64,000 nucleotides of DNA from Folioceros fuciformis (GCA_049999805.1 JBNGIO010006373.1:125150-189149); one strand, 5' to 3'. Counted from the stretch's first letter, positions 29,701 through 41,610 are shown. A program made the numbers and translations. Notes: generated from the letters alone by a model not told the origin.

Positions 29701-32521
29701 ACCACAGACGCTCTCCGCTAACTTCCGAGCCTCCACAAACACAAGCATTTGAAGCCCGGATTTTAAAAGTTGGACCTGCAAAGAGCATCTTCAGTGTGCA
29801 GCATTCGGTCCAGAATTGGATGAACACATCCGATTTCTGCAATTCTAACATACACGCAACGCCAAAACTTCTACATTACCGCAACATCTGCGCTCTCTGA
29901 GTACGGACTACTCGCTTCAGGAGGCTGCCAGCAAACGATGTGCCTGTCGCCAACGGGTGCCCCTGTTCCATGGATGGCTTCAACATCCACCGTTGTGAGC
30001 TGTTTCACATGATCCTGTACAAGAGGGATCAATCAGAAGCCTGGCACAAGTTCTATAATCTCCAAGTCTAAATCAAATAGTGCTGCACCTTGGGATTCCC
30101 AATAGTTGCTGAACAGCATATAAACATGGGCTCAGCGCGATAGTACCGGGCGACTCTAAGTAGCCGCCTCAGGATACAGCCCTGCAGAATCCCGGCAAGA
30201 AAATGTCAGCTTCATTGAACGGTCAACATCGAGTTCTCTACATCTGAGGTCACGGATCACCCAGCAATCACGTGCAGGCCCCACAGCCTAATCTAAGCTG
30301 AGGAGGTTGGCCGTGTCTACTACATGTACAGAAAATGGAAATGGGTTGCATACCACATGACTGCCGAATACCCCTCTGTACGTATGCGCCTCATCTACCA
30401 CCACGAATTTCAAGTTGGAGAAGAACCGTTGCCAATACTGGTTACAGAGAATGGAAGAGACTTAGCAGTTCACACTGCAAAGGCACTGTCACTCACGTAC
30501 AAACGTATAAGTCCCATGCGGTGTACCGTGTGCTTCGGAAGAAGGTTGTGATGGATCATGTCAGGATTCGTAAGAATAATCTGCAATCAAGGGCATTGAC
30601 ACACATTGTTGGAAAACAAGGTCAGGCCATGCTCGGCAAAAGACGTACTAGTCGCTTTAGTACTGACCCTGCCGTTTTTCCTGATCTTCTCCCTGTCTTC
30701 AAGAGGGGTGTCACCATCGAAACTACAAACAAATAAGCAAGTTCTCAGGGACAAGGCACCAAGGCGCGGACACCGAAGCATAAGAGCATGCCTTTGAGAC
30801 CCAGATATGAGAGAAACGCTCAGGGCATAGCTGCGAACGGTTTACCAATAGCAGTGTGGCTGACCTCGCTTCACTTTGGTTACCAGCTCACCTGGCACCA
30901 GAACGTTGGATGATCACAGAACTGGAGACATTAAATTGATACTGGGCAGAGCTCTGAAACCCGAAGACCCTGCGCTAAAAAGCTTGAGACTGAAAAATTG
31001 CGACCAAGAGATGCTGTACGATGACTTACTCAGAGTCTTCAGCTGATCGTGCGCTAGAGCCTACAATGAATCGGTGGGATTAGCGCCTAGTTCATTATCT
31101 CGAACAGACGATAGATGCGAACTGTGCAGGTATTCTAGATGCTCACCTTCATAGGGAAGAGGAGAAGGGCTTTTGAATTCGGGTCGTTTATCAAGGCATC
31201 AAGAACCTGCACCAGCATGACAGTACAAATTACCAGAACAAAGTTAGACGCCGTACACCAGCTACAGTTTCCAGCATCGAATGTTTCGGTGAAAATACAT
31301 GTGATGTAAAAAAGGAAACGTGAGTGTTTAGGGAGCCTACTGGGATAATGTACATCATGCTCTTTCCAGACGCAGTTGGGGTCGCAGCCACAACACTGGA
31401 ACCACCAAAAATCGCGTTGACTGCTGAGGCCTGGTGGCTGTAGAGCTTCGGGATTCCTCTGAACGGGTGAAGGAGGAAAAACGAGGCTCAGCAGATGCTT
31501 TAGATCAAATACACAGTTTTACAGCTCTAGCATCACAAGCACGCACCTTTCCTTCAGAGTTTTTAGGAGCTTAGGACTGAGATTGTAGTCGATCTCCCCA
31601 AACGAGGCTGGCCTGGACGGAGCAGATCCAGTAAGAGCTGGAACCAACTTGATACACACCTGGCATTCCAGACACAGATCCGGAAAAATAGACAAATCTT
31701 ACCTTTCTGGCAAATGTTCAATGTGGACAATTTGTCCCTGAGATGCTGCACTCTGCAGCCCTTCAAGGACAGCTTCAATGTCTACTACTTTCGGGGACGG
31801 CTCAAAATTTGACTTCTCATCCCCTTTCGTTTCCGTTGGAAAACCTTTTTGCTTCCTCCTCCTCGAACTCTGCTTCGAGCTCAAATTCAATTTTAATGCG
31901 ACGCCGGGTAGGACAGCCGGGCTGTCCTGCAACCCCAACTCCTCGTCGACTCCACAACCACGTGCTGAACTTCTGCCATCCACGCAGCTCCCTGACCCCC
32001 TACTTCCAAATAACTTAGCATCCACATCCCTCTCGCTCCCCTGATGCTCTTCCTTCAGCCGGGAACTGAAGGTTCCAGTCAAACTCCTCCCTTGTAGGCC
32101 TGGTTCCTCGAGGCAAGACTCCATAATTTTTGCTAAGCTCTTCTGGCCACCGCCGGAATTCTGACTCGCCTCCGCAACGCATTCAATCACGCTGTCAGAC
32201 ACCCGAGCTCTCCGCCTGCCAGGCTTCAAAGTTACCACTGGCCTGGGTCTCGGCTTGGAGTCCTGTGACGCCATCCCTGAGACCTTGGCGGGCGTGAGGA
32301 AGTAGGGGGAATGGATAACAGCGGCTGGCCTGCATCCTTCGCCAGTCCTAGCTCGCTTCCTACTCCCACCATTGCTCTGCTTCATCTGAGCCGAGAAGGC
32401 AATAGAGTTTAAATTTCAGAGCAATCCAATTCACGAAAGGAACTGCTCACATTTCAGCATTTACCTGCATCGCGATGATGGGGGAAGACTCAAAGTCACT
32501 CCAATCTTCTGGAGAATCCAT
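26705..32521 (-). CDS. DUF1998-type superfamily-2 DNA helicase (MrfA/HRQ1-like), 28 exons
   Basis: Exons in transcript order: 32465-32521, 31703-32385, 31547-31612, 31341-31458, 31147-31206, 31030-31060, 30930-30969, 30668-30722, 30497-30580, 30354-30437, 30089-30181, 29880-30014, 29674-29775, 29480-29557, 29310-29372, 29144-29209, 28897-28992, 28681-28780, 28399-28562, 28205-28297, 28058-28117, 27869-27952, 27676-27789, 27478-27592, 27330-27391, 27170-27217, 26991-27083, 26705-26911; 1016 residues. The basic N-terminal quarter ([17 protein letters not shown]) suggests nuclear targeting. Motifs: Walker [112 protein letters not shown] and a zinc cluster [10 protein letters not shown]. Relatives (bacterial MrfA, fungal/plant HRQ1) are 3'-5' helicases in DNA crosslink repair. 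Several donors are weak (exons 7, 13, 14, 17), so small boundary errors are possible. Confidence 0.88.
29545..29629. repeat. Duplicated splice-acceptor segment inside helicase intron 13
   Basis: The 22-base core ATCAT(A/G)CAGCTTCTGTTTATGAT occurs at about 29546-29568 and 29602-29624. On the minus strand each copy carries a CAG acceptor followed by AAGCTG. The downstream copy is the one used by exon 14; the other would lead to an immediate TAG. Confidence 0.8.
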
Positions 32522-32839
32522 GGAGGAACCGCCGAAGGCAATAGGCAATCCGGCCAGAGCTGGGTCAAGCGAAGGCGCGGGAAACAACAAGGTTCGACAT
32601 TCGAAAATAGTCGTTCATATTCATTTTGCTCCGTACCGTACACACTGATTTTGTTTCCAGCGAAAGTTAGGGTCTACATACTGATTTTGTTGGATTTCAC
32701 GTGATAAGTACATGGAAAGTGAAATAAAAATGAAACAGCATAAGATAGGTTGAGCCCTACACAGCAGGGATGCGAATACGACTTTCTCGCATCAACTGCT
32801 CCACACCCTCGCAATGTGCAGCAGCTGATGCAATTGCGG

Positions 32840-33090
32840 CTCTCTCAAAGGCGCACTCTTCCATGGTAGCAGTTGATGCACACCAATCTCATTCCGGTTC
32901 TTTGAAAGGCTCACTCTTCCACTACCACGTGATAGTGGACCCCAATAGGTTCACGTGATAGTGGACCCCAGTAGGTTGATCACAAGTGTGTGCTCAAGGT
33001 AGTGGAAGCATCCAGTATGAGGTCGATCACAAAAGTGTGGTCAAGGTAGTGGAATCCAATAGGTCGATCACAAGTGTGTAGTCAAGGATG
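32840..33090. repeat. Nested short tandem repeats
   Basis: CACGTGATAGTGGACCCCA occurs at 32926-32944 and again at 32952-32970. Downstream, three diverged units of about 45 bases contain GATCACAA...GTGTG...TCAAGG. Upstream, a pair of units ends in CACTCTTCC. A simple expansion of non-coding DNA is the likeliest origin. Confidence 0.7.
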
Positions 33091-33519
33091 GACCCCTTGA
33101 AACAGAGACAAATGAGGTTTATGCAAACAAAGCCTATGCCGCAACATCATGAACAAAGAGAACATGTAGAAAGGAACGAACGAATACAGCAGGTAGAAAG
33201 GAAGAAGAATAGAGAGGTAGAAAGGAAGAAGAATATGTTGAAAGGAAGAAGAATACGGTTCCACTAAGCAAATAGAGGAGGTAGGAAGCAAAAGGAATGG
33301 GGTTCCACTAAGAATAGAGCGCGTAGGAAAGATGAAGAACAGGGTTAGCATGAATGAATAGAGCAAGTACGAAGAAGAATAGGACTATCAAGAATGGATA
33401 GAGCAAGTAGGAACAAATGCAAAGAGCAGCTAGGAAGGAAGAAGAATATGTTCCACTAACGTTCCACCCATAGAATCCTAGTTTAAACAAAGTACAGCAA
33501 CATGTCTACTTCTAGAATA

Positions 33520-33609
33520 TTGCATTTCCAGATCCATATGCTCCTTCCTCAAATGCTCAGAACATTGCATTTCAAGATCCATATGCTCCTTCCTCAAATG
33601 CTCACGCTG
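33520..33609. repeat. 45-base tandem duplication encoding a 15-residue repeat on the minus strand
   Basis: Copies begin at 33520 and 33565 and share GATCCATATGCTCCTTCCTC. On the minus strand the period keeps frame and reads EHLRKEHMDLEMQ twice. No start, partner domain or homologue is recognised. Confidence 0.75.
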
Positions 33610-35419
33610 ATGCCAAGCTGCAGGCCCATCATAAAGAGCCCCAAAATTGAGGAACACCAAGGTTCCATAAAATGTTGGACATACAACATCAATCACATCA
33701 GAAAGAAACGACGAACAAGCCAGACGCAACAAGTTCCCCCATGTTGCACTTATTGGTTCCATAACAAAATCAACAGAAGTTAAGCAACAAGGTTTCCACA
33801 ACATTTCTTTCTTCAATATGTTGAACAAAAACTACCAATCCAAGAGATCAACATCTTTGGTGCTTCTTCCCTCTTTGCAGTAGTCTTTCAACCACCTCTC
33901 AAGGTGTATGTATGTTTTGAAGTGAATGCTTCTGTACCTTATTCTTGCCCTTAGGAGCTATAAAATAATGATAGAGAATCTCATTCTCCCTAAGTTATCT
34001 AATGCATTAAGTATCCCCACCATCCATGGAGGAGGAGGGGCAATGCCCTTGTGATCTTTACATGGGAATATCGGCTAAGAAATGATTTCGGCATCTTCTA
34101 GGCACAAAAACGGCTTACCACTGTCACTCGTATCTTTTAAGATGAATATATATGAATTATTTTATTAGCTTAGAAGAGTTTAGGGTTTAGTATCAGCTTG
34201 GAGGTAGGAAAACAGGACGGGTCGTCGTTGCTACGCATTTCGCAACCAAGTCTCGAGAATCCTGGATAGCCTCTGCGTGATGTATTTATGAGGTGCCAAG
34301 AGCGAGCGACATCAGAGCTAGGAAAGGACATGGCAGGCAGGCGCGAGGACAGGGATGGCATAGCAGACGCGACCAGGCTGGCATCGAAGGTTGCAATAAA
34401 TCTAGGGTGCCCCCTCGTCCGGGACCATCATCCATCTCCTGGTACATCCACAAGTGGGTGTGTTGTACGCGGCGGCAAGCATGCGAGATGAAGGACATGA
34501 ATTACCAGAGTGGAGCCATGACGAGAGGAGCGCTGCGGCAGCAACACCAGCAGCAGGCCAGCGACTCCGTCTGGTCCCTTGGAAGCCCACTCTTCCGCTC
34601 ACAAAGGAGAGGAGAGGAAAGGAAAGGAAAGGCTGGCATGAGGTTGACGCAGCAGCTGTCATGGGGACCCCGTGAAGTGCAGCTTTGCTCTTAGGCAAAG
34701 CTCCAAGAAATGCCTCCCCATACCTACTGCACCTACCACCACCGGGTCTCACCAGGTCAGAGGGCCATGGCAGTGAGCTTTGCAGGGCTAGAGGACACCG
34801 GTGGCGTGAGTGAGGCCAGTCTCAAGCCAGTTGCCAGTTCGGCCATCCGTGGATCCATCAACTCCTAGCCGGCAGCCCCCTGGACCGTCATCCACGTCCC
34901 CAGGGCCTGCACCTTGCAAGCGAGCCAATATGAATCCACTGGCCTCCAACACCCCCCGTCAGAGAGGTGAGAGCGACCGAGTGCGCCGGATGATGGCGTT
35001 GCAGTTGCATTCATCAGCTCCAAGGCTGTCCTGCCGCCCGCAATGCCATTAACCTCCCCCTTAATTCCTTCCGGTACAGCACCACCAGCCCGGGAGGATG
35101 GATCGTCCGGCCGTCCAGTCGGGATTGATGGAATGGGAGGCGCGCGTACGCTTAACACTACCACTCCTACTACTGCCTGGCACACACCTGACCTCGCCAC
35201 ACCTAGCTCCCGCAGTCCTGCCCTCCGCTCTGCCTCCACGGGTAAAGAAAGCGCCCCTGCGTTGTGACATCTCAACTCCCCCCCGCCACCCCACGACAAA
35301 AGCCCGTCCCGCGGACTCTTCTCTCCCACACTCTCCTGCACTGATCCATCCTCCAATTCGGGGTTCTCGGTTCTCGAATCCACCACACCTCGTCCCTGCG
35401 GATCCCTGAAGCTGTAGCA

Positions 35420-37362
35420 ATGCAAGGCGGCGGAGGCGGCAAGCGGCGGGTGGTGGCCGGGCCGCCCCCCGAGCTGGTCGAGCTGCCAGTGAAGCTGGCC
35501 GATCCGGAGCTCATCAAGCCTGCTTCTCCCGGGAACGGGGAAAACGCTCCTCTCTTCCTATCCAACATCGACCAGGTCCTGGCGTTCTCGGTGGAGACTG
35601 TGTATTTCTACCGCGCCGACCCCGACAAGCCCAGCCTGAGCGTGGCCAGCACCCTGCGCGAGGCCCTCAAGAAGGTGCTGGTGCATTACCAGTTTCTGGC
35701 CGGGAGGCTTCGGCTGAATGCGGCCCAGCGCAGGCTGGAGGTGGAGTGCAACGGCGCCGGCGCCCAGTTCGGAGAGGCCGACACCGAGCTCCGCCTGGCC
35801 GATCTCGGGGACGTCACCATTCCCAACCCCGNNNNNNNNNNNNNNNNNNNNNNNNNNNNNNNNNNNNNNNNNNNNNNNNNNNNNNNNNNNNNNNNNNNNN
35901 NNNNNNNNNNNNNNNNNNNNNNNNNNNNNNNGAATGCGGCCCAGCGCAGGCTGGAGGTGGAGTGCAACGGCGCCGGCGCTCAGTTCGGAGAGGCCGACAC
36001 CGAGCTCCGCCTGGCCGATCTCGGGGACGTCACCATTCCCAACCCCGCCTTTCGCACGCTGGTGCCCCAGGCCTGGGGCGCCGCCAAGATCACCGACGTC
36101 CCGCTCCTCATGGTGCAGGTGAGGTCTCCAGGCAATGCGACCTCGATCGTGAACGTGATTCCCGGTTGCATCGTGACGGTGATGGTGACGACTGTAGGTG
36201 AATGTGGCCCTGTGCTGTGTGGTAACGGATGCAGGTGACGAGGTTCCGGTGCGGGGGATTCGCGGTGGGCTTCACTATGGGCCACATCAACTACGACGGC
36301 ATTGGGGCAATAGATTTCCTTACCAACTTCACCTCTTTCTGCAAGGGCGGGGACATGGTGGTCTTCCCGGTCCACGACCGCACGCTGCTGCGCGCGCGGG
36401 ATCCCCCGCAGATCCGCTTCGATCACCCTGAGTACATTCCCCCGGAGGACATCCCCATGATGGCTGCCTCCAATCCCTTCACCACCGCGGATGTCGCCAA
36501 CGGCAAGCTCCAAGATCTCCATGCCTCGCAGCGCCACATCTACAGAGTGTTCCATTTCCACGCGGACGTGCTGGATCATCTCAAGAAGAAGGCCGCAGGC
36601 CTGGAGCAGGAGGAGCCGGAGCCGGCCGAGCAGGACCTTGTCAAACCTAGCAATGGCGATGGGAAAGTCAACCACATCGACGACCCTACTGGCCACAGCA
36701 ACGGCAATAGCAATGGCCACGCCAATGGCAACGGCAACAGCAGCAGCAGCAGCAATGGCAACAACGGCCATGACAACGGCGGCGTCAAGATGAACGGCTT
36801 AGGCAGCAGCAACAGCAAAGGACTCGCGAGCAAGGTGTCCACGTTCGAAGCTTTGGCCTCGCACATCTGGCAGGCGAGGAGCAGGGCGGTGGACTGCCCG
36901 GCGCCGACAGCACCGGCGACCATGCTGTTCGCGGTGGACATACGCGGGCGGATGAGCCCGCCGCTACCGAGGGCTTTGTGCTGCAACGCCGTCTTCTCGG
37001 CCTGCGCCAGGGCCACGTTTCAGGAGCTCAAGGAGAAGCCGCTGGCTTTCTGCGTGGAGAAGGTGCAGAGCGCCATTGAGAGGGTGACGGACGAATACGT
37101 GAGGTCGTCATTGGACTGGTGGGAGGTGCACCGTGGCATTCCCGCGCTGCCTGGCGGGGTCTTCATCTCCGCCTGGTGGAAGCTGCCTTTCTACCAGGTG
37201 GATTTCGGGTGGGGGAAGCCTGTGTTTGCGGGCCCGATCGTGAGCTCCATGACGGAATTCGTGCTGCTCTTGCCCACCGCCAGGCCTGCGGGAGGATTGA
37301 ACGTCGTCATCTCCCTGCTGCCGCATGAGATGGACAAGTTTGAGGAGTTTGTTCAGATTTGA
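35420..37362 (+). CDS. BAHD acyltransferase 1, two exons, interrupted by an assembly gap
   Basis: Exons 35420-36118 and 36235-37362. A 100-N gap (35832-35931) is flanked by two nearly identical 116-base copies; removing the gap plus one copy (216 bases) restores 536 residues in frame. BAHD enzymes move acyl groups from CoA thioesters to alcohols or amines in the cytosol. The catalytic HxxxD appears as GHINYDGIG, and the structural DFGWG motif as VDFGWGKP. The N-terminal FLSNIDQVLAFSVETVYFY resembles the omega-hydroxyacid feruloyltransferase (ASFT/HHT) clade, so a suberin, cutin or spore-wall role is possible but unproven. An Asn/Gly/Ser-rich insert (about 36690-36783) makes it longer than the usual 430-460 residues. 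The intron lies just before VTRFRCGG, the same place as in the second BAHD gene. Confidence 0.88.
35716..36047. repeat. 116-base duplicated flanks around an assembly gap
   Basis: 35716-35831 and 35932-36047 are the same exon sequence with one visible mismatch (GCC versus GCT before CAGTTCGG). The copies abut a 100-N run on either side, so this is most likely a scaffolding artefact rather than biology. Confidence 0.9.
35832..35931. other. Assembly gap of 100 N
   Basis: Run of exactly 100 N within BAHD exon 1; the round length is a placeholder. Confidence 0.99.
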
Positions 37363-40086
37363 AAGAGACAGTGATGGTTGCTTACACCCGTCTGCCCGAA
37401 AGTTTAGAGTTAAGGAGGCTCCAAATAAGGTGCCCGGTGCTGAAATTGGCACTTACGCCGGTGGTGGGGTGGATTGGTCGACCGCCTTCACCACCAACTG
37501 CCGCCTCCATGTTTTCTTTCACCCTGGCGGAACGAGGGTGCATTATTTTTATGATACATGTCAAGTTTGCAAACACAGAGTCCATGCCCTCCTTGCTTGT
37601 ACAAGTGCAGAGAATGTTGTGGCCACCACGGTTCATCTCCAGAATCGAGCACGATGACAAGAGTCCTACTGCTGAAAAATTCCATGGGCACGGACGGTGC
37701 GAAAAAGGGGGCTGACGACACCTGATCCAGATGATGGAAACACATCGTCGTGTTAGGATTGCGAGGCGAGCAGTCACCGTTGGGTGATTGTCGGGGCCTG
37801 AGATCAGAAAGCGATACTGCTGCTAACCACCTCACAACCGGATTCTGTTACTTGAGCTGCATGAAGCATCACAAGATAGGTGACCAAAGATGAACAACCA
37901 CGAAACAAAATGCGACTAGCGCATGCATCTGCCGAGCAAGCCGTCCACATCGTGCCTCCTTTCGCGGAGAGGGAGCCTGATGTTTCAAATACAGTAGATC
38001 TAGATTGAGGACACGGTGCTATTTCAAACACAAACGACAAAAGATGTCTGGCAGAGGGCACCTTGCGGTCGTCAACGGCAGCCGCTCTCGGAAGAATTGC
38101 CACAGCCTGTCACGAGAAGCAATCCACCAACAGATCATTGAGTCACATCCGACAGCAACTGTCTGAAGGAAATAGCTGTTGGATGGAAAGCGAGCTCACC
38201 ACACTTGGCACGTCTAACCGATCACAGCTGGGTCGCGCTGTCTCAGAAATGTGGTACACATGTCTATTCTTGCATGAAGTCGGAATTTGGGCGTGGATCG
38301 GAGCTTCTCCCCCGCAATTCTCAGATGTGGTAAGGCTCCCACAACTGAGAATCAGGAGCGGAGAAGCTTCGAATCGCCACCCATGGATATTCTGAAACTG
38401 GAGGGGAGCAGTGTCGTGTCGACGTAGCAACATCAGCTCGAGGGGCCAAAAAGCTGACATATCACCAACTCAAAGACTCGGCTGTAACCTCACCATCCGA
38501 ATGCTCTCCAAGGCGCACAAACCACGGTATTCAATGGATGGGCTCTCAAGACAAGACACGAACCCCACTCCTACGCGATGGACTTGTATTGTGGTGACTG
38601 GCTCTCCAACTGCAGATGGGGCTCACCTGGTGGAAGAAGCAGCTACAACGTCTTAAGCTCTCAGGTCAGGAACACGTTCGGCTAATCACCTTGCGATGAG
38701 CATGATGAGTTCAACAACTCTTCAGGACAGATCTGCTCTCCATTAATGGGGCTTAAGTGGGGCTGTAAAGATGTACTCAGAGGTACAAGGCAAGTCACCA
38801 TGTGGCTCACCAACCCACCACCAACTCGCTGGGCCCATCCACATCTTGGACTAGTGCTGCTATTGGCTACCATTACATCACTGGCTGGGAATCATGAAGC
38901 GGATGTGAATTAAAGGCTCTTTCCCTCCCAGCGTACAAAGCGAAAGCATACATAGTTGGAGTCATCCAATACCATGTACAGTACTTGCCTCAAGGTCTTC
39001 ATCTTCAGAGCAAATACTGGTCTTGACGAGTCACGCATCCGTCGCCAGGCCAGAAATTATACACTTGCAACACCAGGACGTATCTGCAATGCATGTGTAA
39101 ACCACGTCACTCGTACTCCCATGAAAGACGAAGTGTCCCCAAGGCCACGAACCCTTCCTTGTAGGCAAAGAATCACTCGGGGCCGAGACCCGGCACCCAC
39201 CACTGTTCAACATGGCTCAAAAACGTGAGCCATGCCCGATAATGCCACTCTCTCCCCTCTCCTCTTCTCTTCGAACACTCCGTCCCCACAATCCACCCAG
39301 ATGCCGCATCAATGGGAACCTCCTTCGCAAGACACACCAAAGAGAAAAACGTGCCCTCTACTGATTTGAAGAATCCGGCCTAGCTCTGGAGAGAACATGA
39401 ATAACTGTAGAGAATCAGAAGACATTGAAATCAAATCTACCCTGTAGAGACGCTCACACAGAGACATATGTCTATCCATTACCAGCGCCAGGCAGGGCCT
39501 GCTCGAAGTGGTTGGTTGTTGCGCCTGTGCCACACCGCCACTGTCCAAGGCGACGTCACAGTGTCCGATTTACAAGATTGACAGCTCTCTGACAGCGCTA
39601 GGAACGTGTTCACGGGGCCCTTGTCCATCCGCTGGCAGCGTACTGCCTCATCGCAGACGAGCACAGATGTCCGCGAGAAAGCTTACGGTGTAGTAATGGG
39701 TGGAGCGCACTGGACTCGTTGCACTCGCCATGCTTAAAAGCTCTGAGGTCCGATTTTGTCCTGCCACTGAGTCACCTCAAGCCCCTCGTACCAACCACTC
39801 CAGCTCTCTCCTTTCATGAACGTGTCCCGACCCTTCGAACCTAAGTTCCTGGCCACATTCCTCCTCGACTCCGCCATCACATCTTCGGACTTCGTCAGCT
39901 GAGCTCGGTGGCCAACAGGCAAAGTTTGGGTCTCAGTGCAAGAAGTAGGTGCAACAAACCCTCCATCCAAATATGGAGAGACGCTCTGCAATTGACCAAT
40001 ATTTTGTGCACGGAAATGGTGTGCTGCCAGACATCAGGGAGCTCATCCATTGAAAGTTTGTGGCCTGCAGAACATTTCAGGGCAAA
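37363..40086. other. Intergenic between the two BAHD genes, about 2.7 kb
   Basis: No gene, transposon terminus or RNA gene recognised. Short open frames on both strands have no family signature. It probably includes the first gene's 3' UTR and the second gene's promoter. Confidence 0.4.
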
Positions 40087-41610
40087 ATGGGTTCTGATCA
40101 CCCACTAGAACTGCAGGTCACTCTGCTCGGGGAGCCTGAGCTGGTAGTGCCTGCAGAACCAGTCAAGGAGAATCAGGGCGAATTCTTCCTCAGCAACCTG
40201 GACCAGAACATTGCCGTGATGGTAGAAACGCTTTACTTTTTCCAGGCTCAGCTGCCACAGCCTCACATCTTGCCGGTTCCAGAGGACGACCCCAACACCG
40301 CACCTGGTAACGGAGATAACCACGACGGTGCAACAGAGAATGGCGACATAGCAAAGCGGAAACCTGCTGTCCCGAAGCGGCATCCAGACCCGGCTCGTGT
40401 GCTCAAGGACGCCCTGGCTAAACTCTTGGTCTTCTACTACCCGGTCACAGGCAGGCTGGGCATCAGCAAGGAGGGAAAGCTGGACATCAAACTCACAGGA
40501 GATGGCGTTGTGTTTGTGGAGGCCGAGGCAAACCTGTCCCTGGCCGAGCTCGGCTATGATGTGAGCAAACCGAATGTGCAGGTGAGCAAGAAGCTGGTGT
40601 ACGCTGTTCCTGGAGCCGCCAACATTCTTCAGATTCCGCCGATGGTCATCCAGGTGAGTGTAAGAGCTTGCTAGGCCATGTTTTAATACGTTCCATGCTC
40701 CAAGTCTTCACACCGTGTGCGTGATCTGAAGGTGACCAAATTCAAGTGCGGGGGCTGGGTGCTGGGACTGAGCAACAACCACTGCCTGTTCGATGGCGTC
40801 GGCGCCATGAACTTCGTCAACTCCTGGGCAGAGCTGGCCCGAGGGGAGAAGGCCTTGAGCGTGTCACCAGTCCTGGACAGGAGTATCATCCGGCAGCGAA
40901 ACCCTCCGGAGATCAGATATCCGCACGGTGAGTTCGCGGAAATCGAAGATCTCTCCGAAGAGAAGAATCTACTGCTCCAGGACGAGGGCTTGGAAAACGC
41001 CTTCTTCTGGTTTACGGCCGACGAATTGGAGGCTCTGAAGAAGGCAGCGAGTGTTGAGGAGACAGTTTCTCCAACCGCCAAGGTCACCACCTTCGAGAGC
41101 CTGGCAGCGCACATCTGGAGAGCTCGTACTCGAGCTATGGGCATGAAGGGGGATCAGCTGACAAAGCTCCTCTTCGCAGTGGACGGACGCAACCGCCTGG
41201 AACCTCCTCTTCCCCAGGGCTTCGTCGGCAACGGAATTGCACTGGCGTACGCCACAACCACGTCCTCGGAGCTGACACAGCGCCCGCTGTCCCACGCTGT
41301 GGGGCTGGTGAAGGACGCCATAGCCATGATCACCGGCGACTACATCAGATCCGCCATTGATTTCTTCGAAGTGACCAGGGCGAGGCCGGCTCTGGTGGCA
41401 ACACTGGTGATCACCACCTGGTCACGGCTGGAGTTCCACACCACCAATTTCGGGTGGGGTGAGCCAGTGCAAACGGGTCCTGCTAATCTCCCGGAGCGTG
41501 AGGCCGTGCTGTTCCTCTCACACGGGACGGAGAGGAAGAGCATAAACGTGCTCATCAGCCTGCCGCCTGCTGCGATGGATATTTTCAGGCAAGAAGTCCG
41601 CAAATTATGA
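40087..41610 (+). CDS. BAHD acyltransferase 2 (ASFT/HHT-like), two exons
   Basis: Exons 40087-40653 and 40732-41610 give 481 residues. The catalytic HxxxD is NNHCLFDGVG and the DFGWG-type motif is TNFGWGEP, so the active site is intact. FLSNLDQNIAVMVETLYFF near the N-terminus is typical of feruloyl/caffeoyl-CoA:omega-hydroxyacid or fatty-alcohol acyltransferases that make suberin aromatics; the exact acceptor cannot be read from sequence. A polar insert (GNGDNHDGATENGD) lengthens the first lobe. The start is the first ATG before the conserved region (MGSDHPLELQ). The single intron precedes VTKFKCGG, matching BAHD gene 1 in position and phase. The second exon uses an AAG acceptor. The pair is a tandem duplication now well diverged. 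Confidence 0.92.

Larger units (their letters stand above)
32522..35419. other. Intergenic with decayed repeats, about 2.9 kb
   Basis: No gene is recognised. From about 32840 to 33090 there are short imperfect tandem repeats; 33170-33440 is purine-rich (GGAAGAAGAATA-like units) on the plus strand; 33520-33609 holds a 45-base tandem duplication; 34612-34632 has (GGAAA)n. The minus-strand frame at 33478-33828 contains the 45-base duplication and may be a remnant of a coding element, but I cannot name it. The last 500 bases are probably the promoter and leader of the BAHD gene. Confidence 0.4.

Noticed and set aside
35746-36201. Plus-strand frames around the N gap with Arg/His-rich translation.
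   Set aside because: They are out-of-frame readings of the duplicated BAHD exon.
39734-39991. 85-codon minus-strand frame ending near GWYEGLEVTQWQDKI.
   Set aside because: Looks faintly protein-like but has no family match I can name and no flanking exons; not enough to call a gene.
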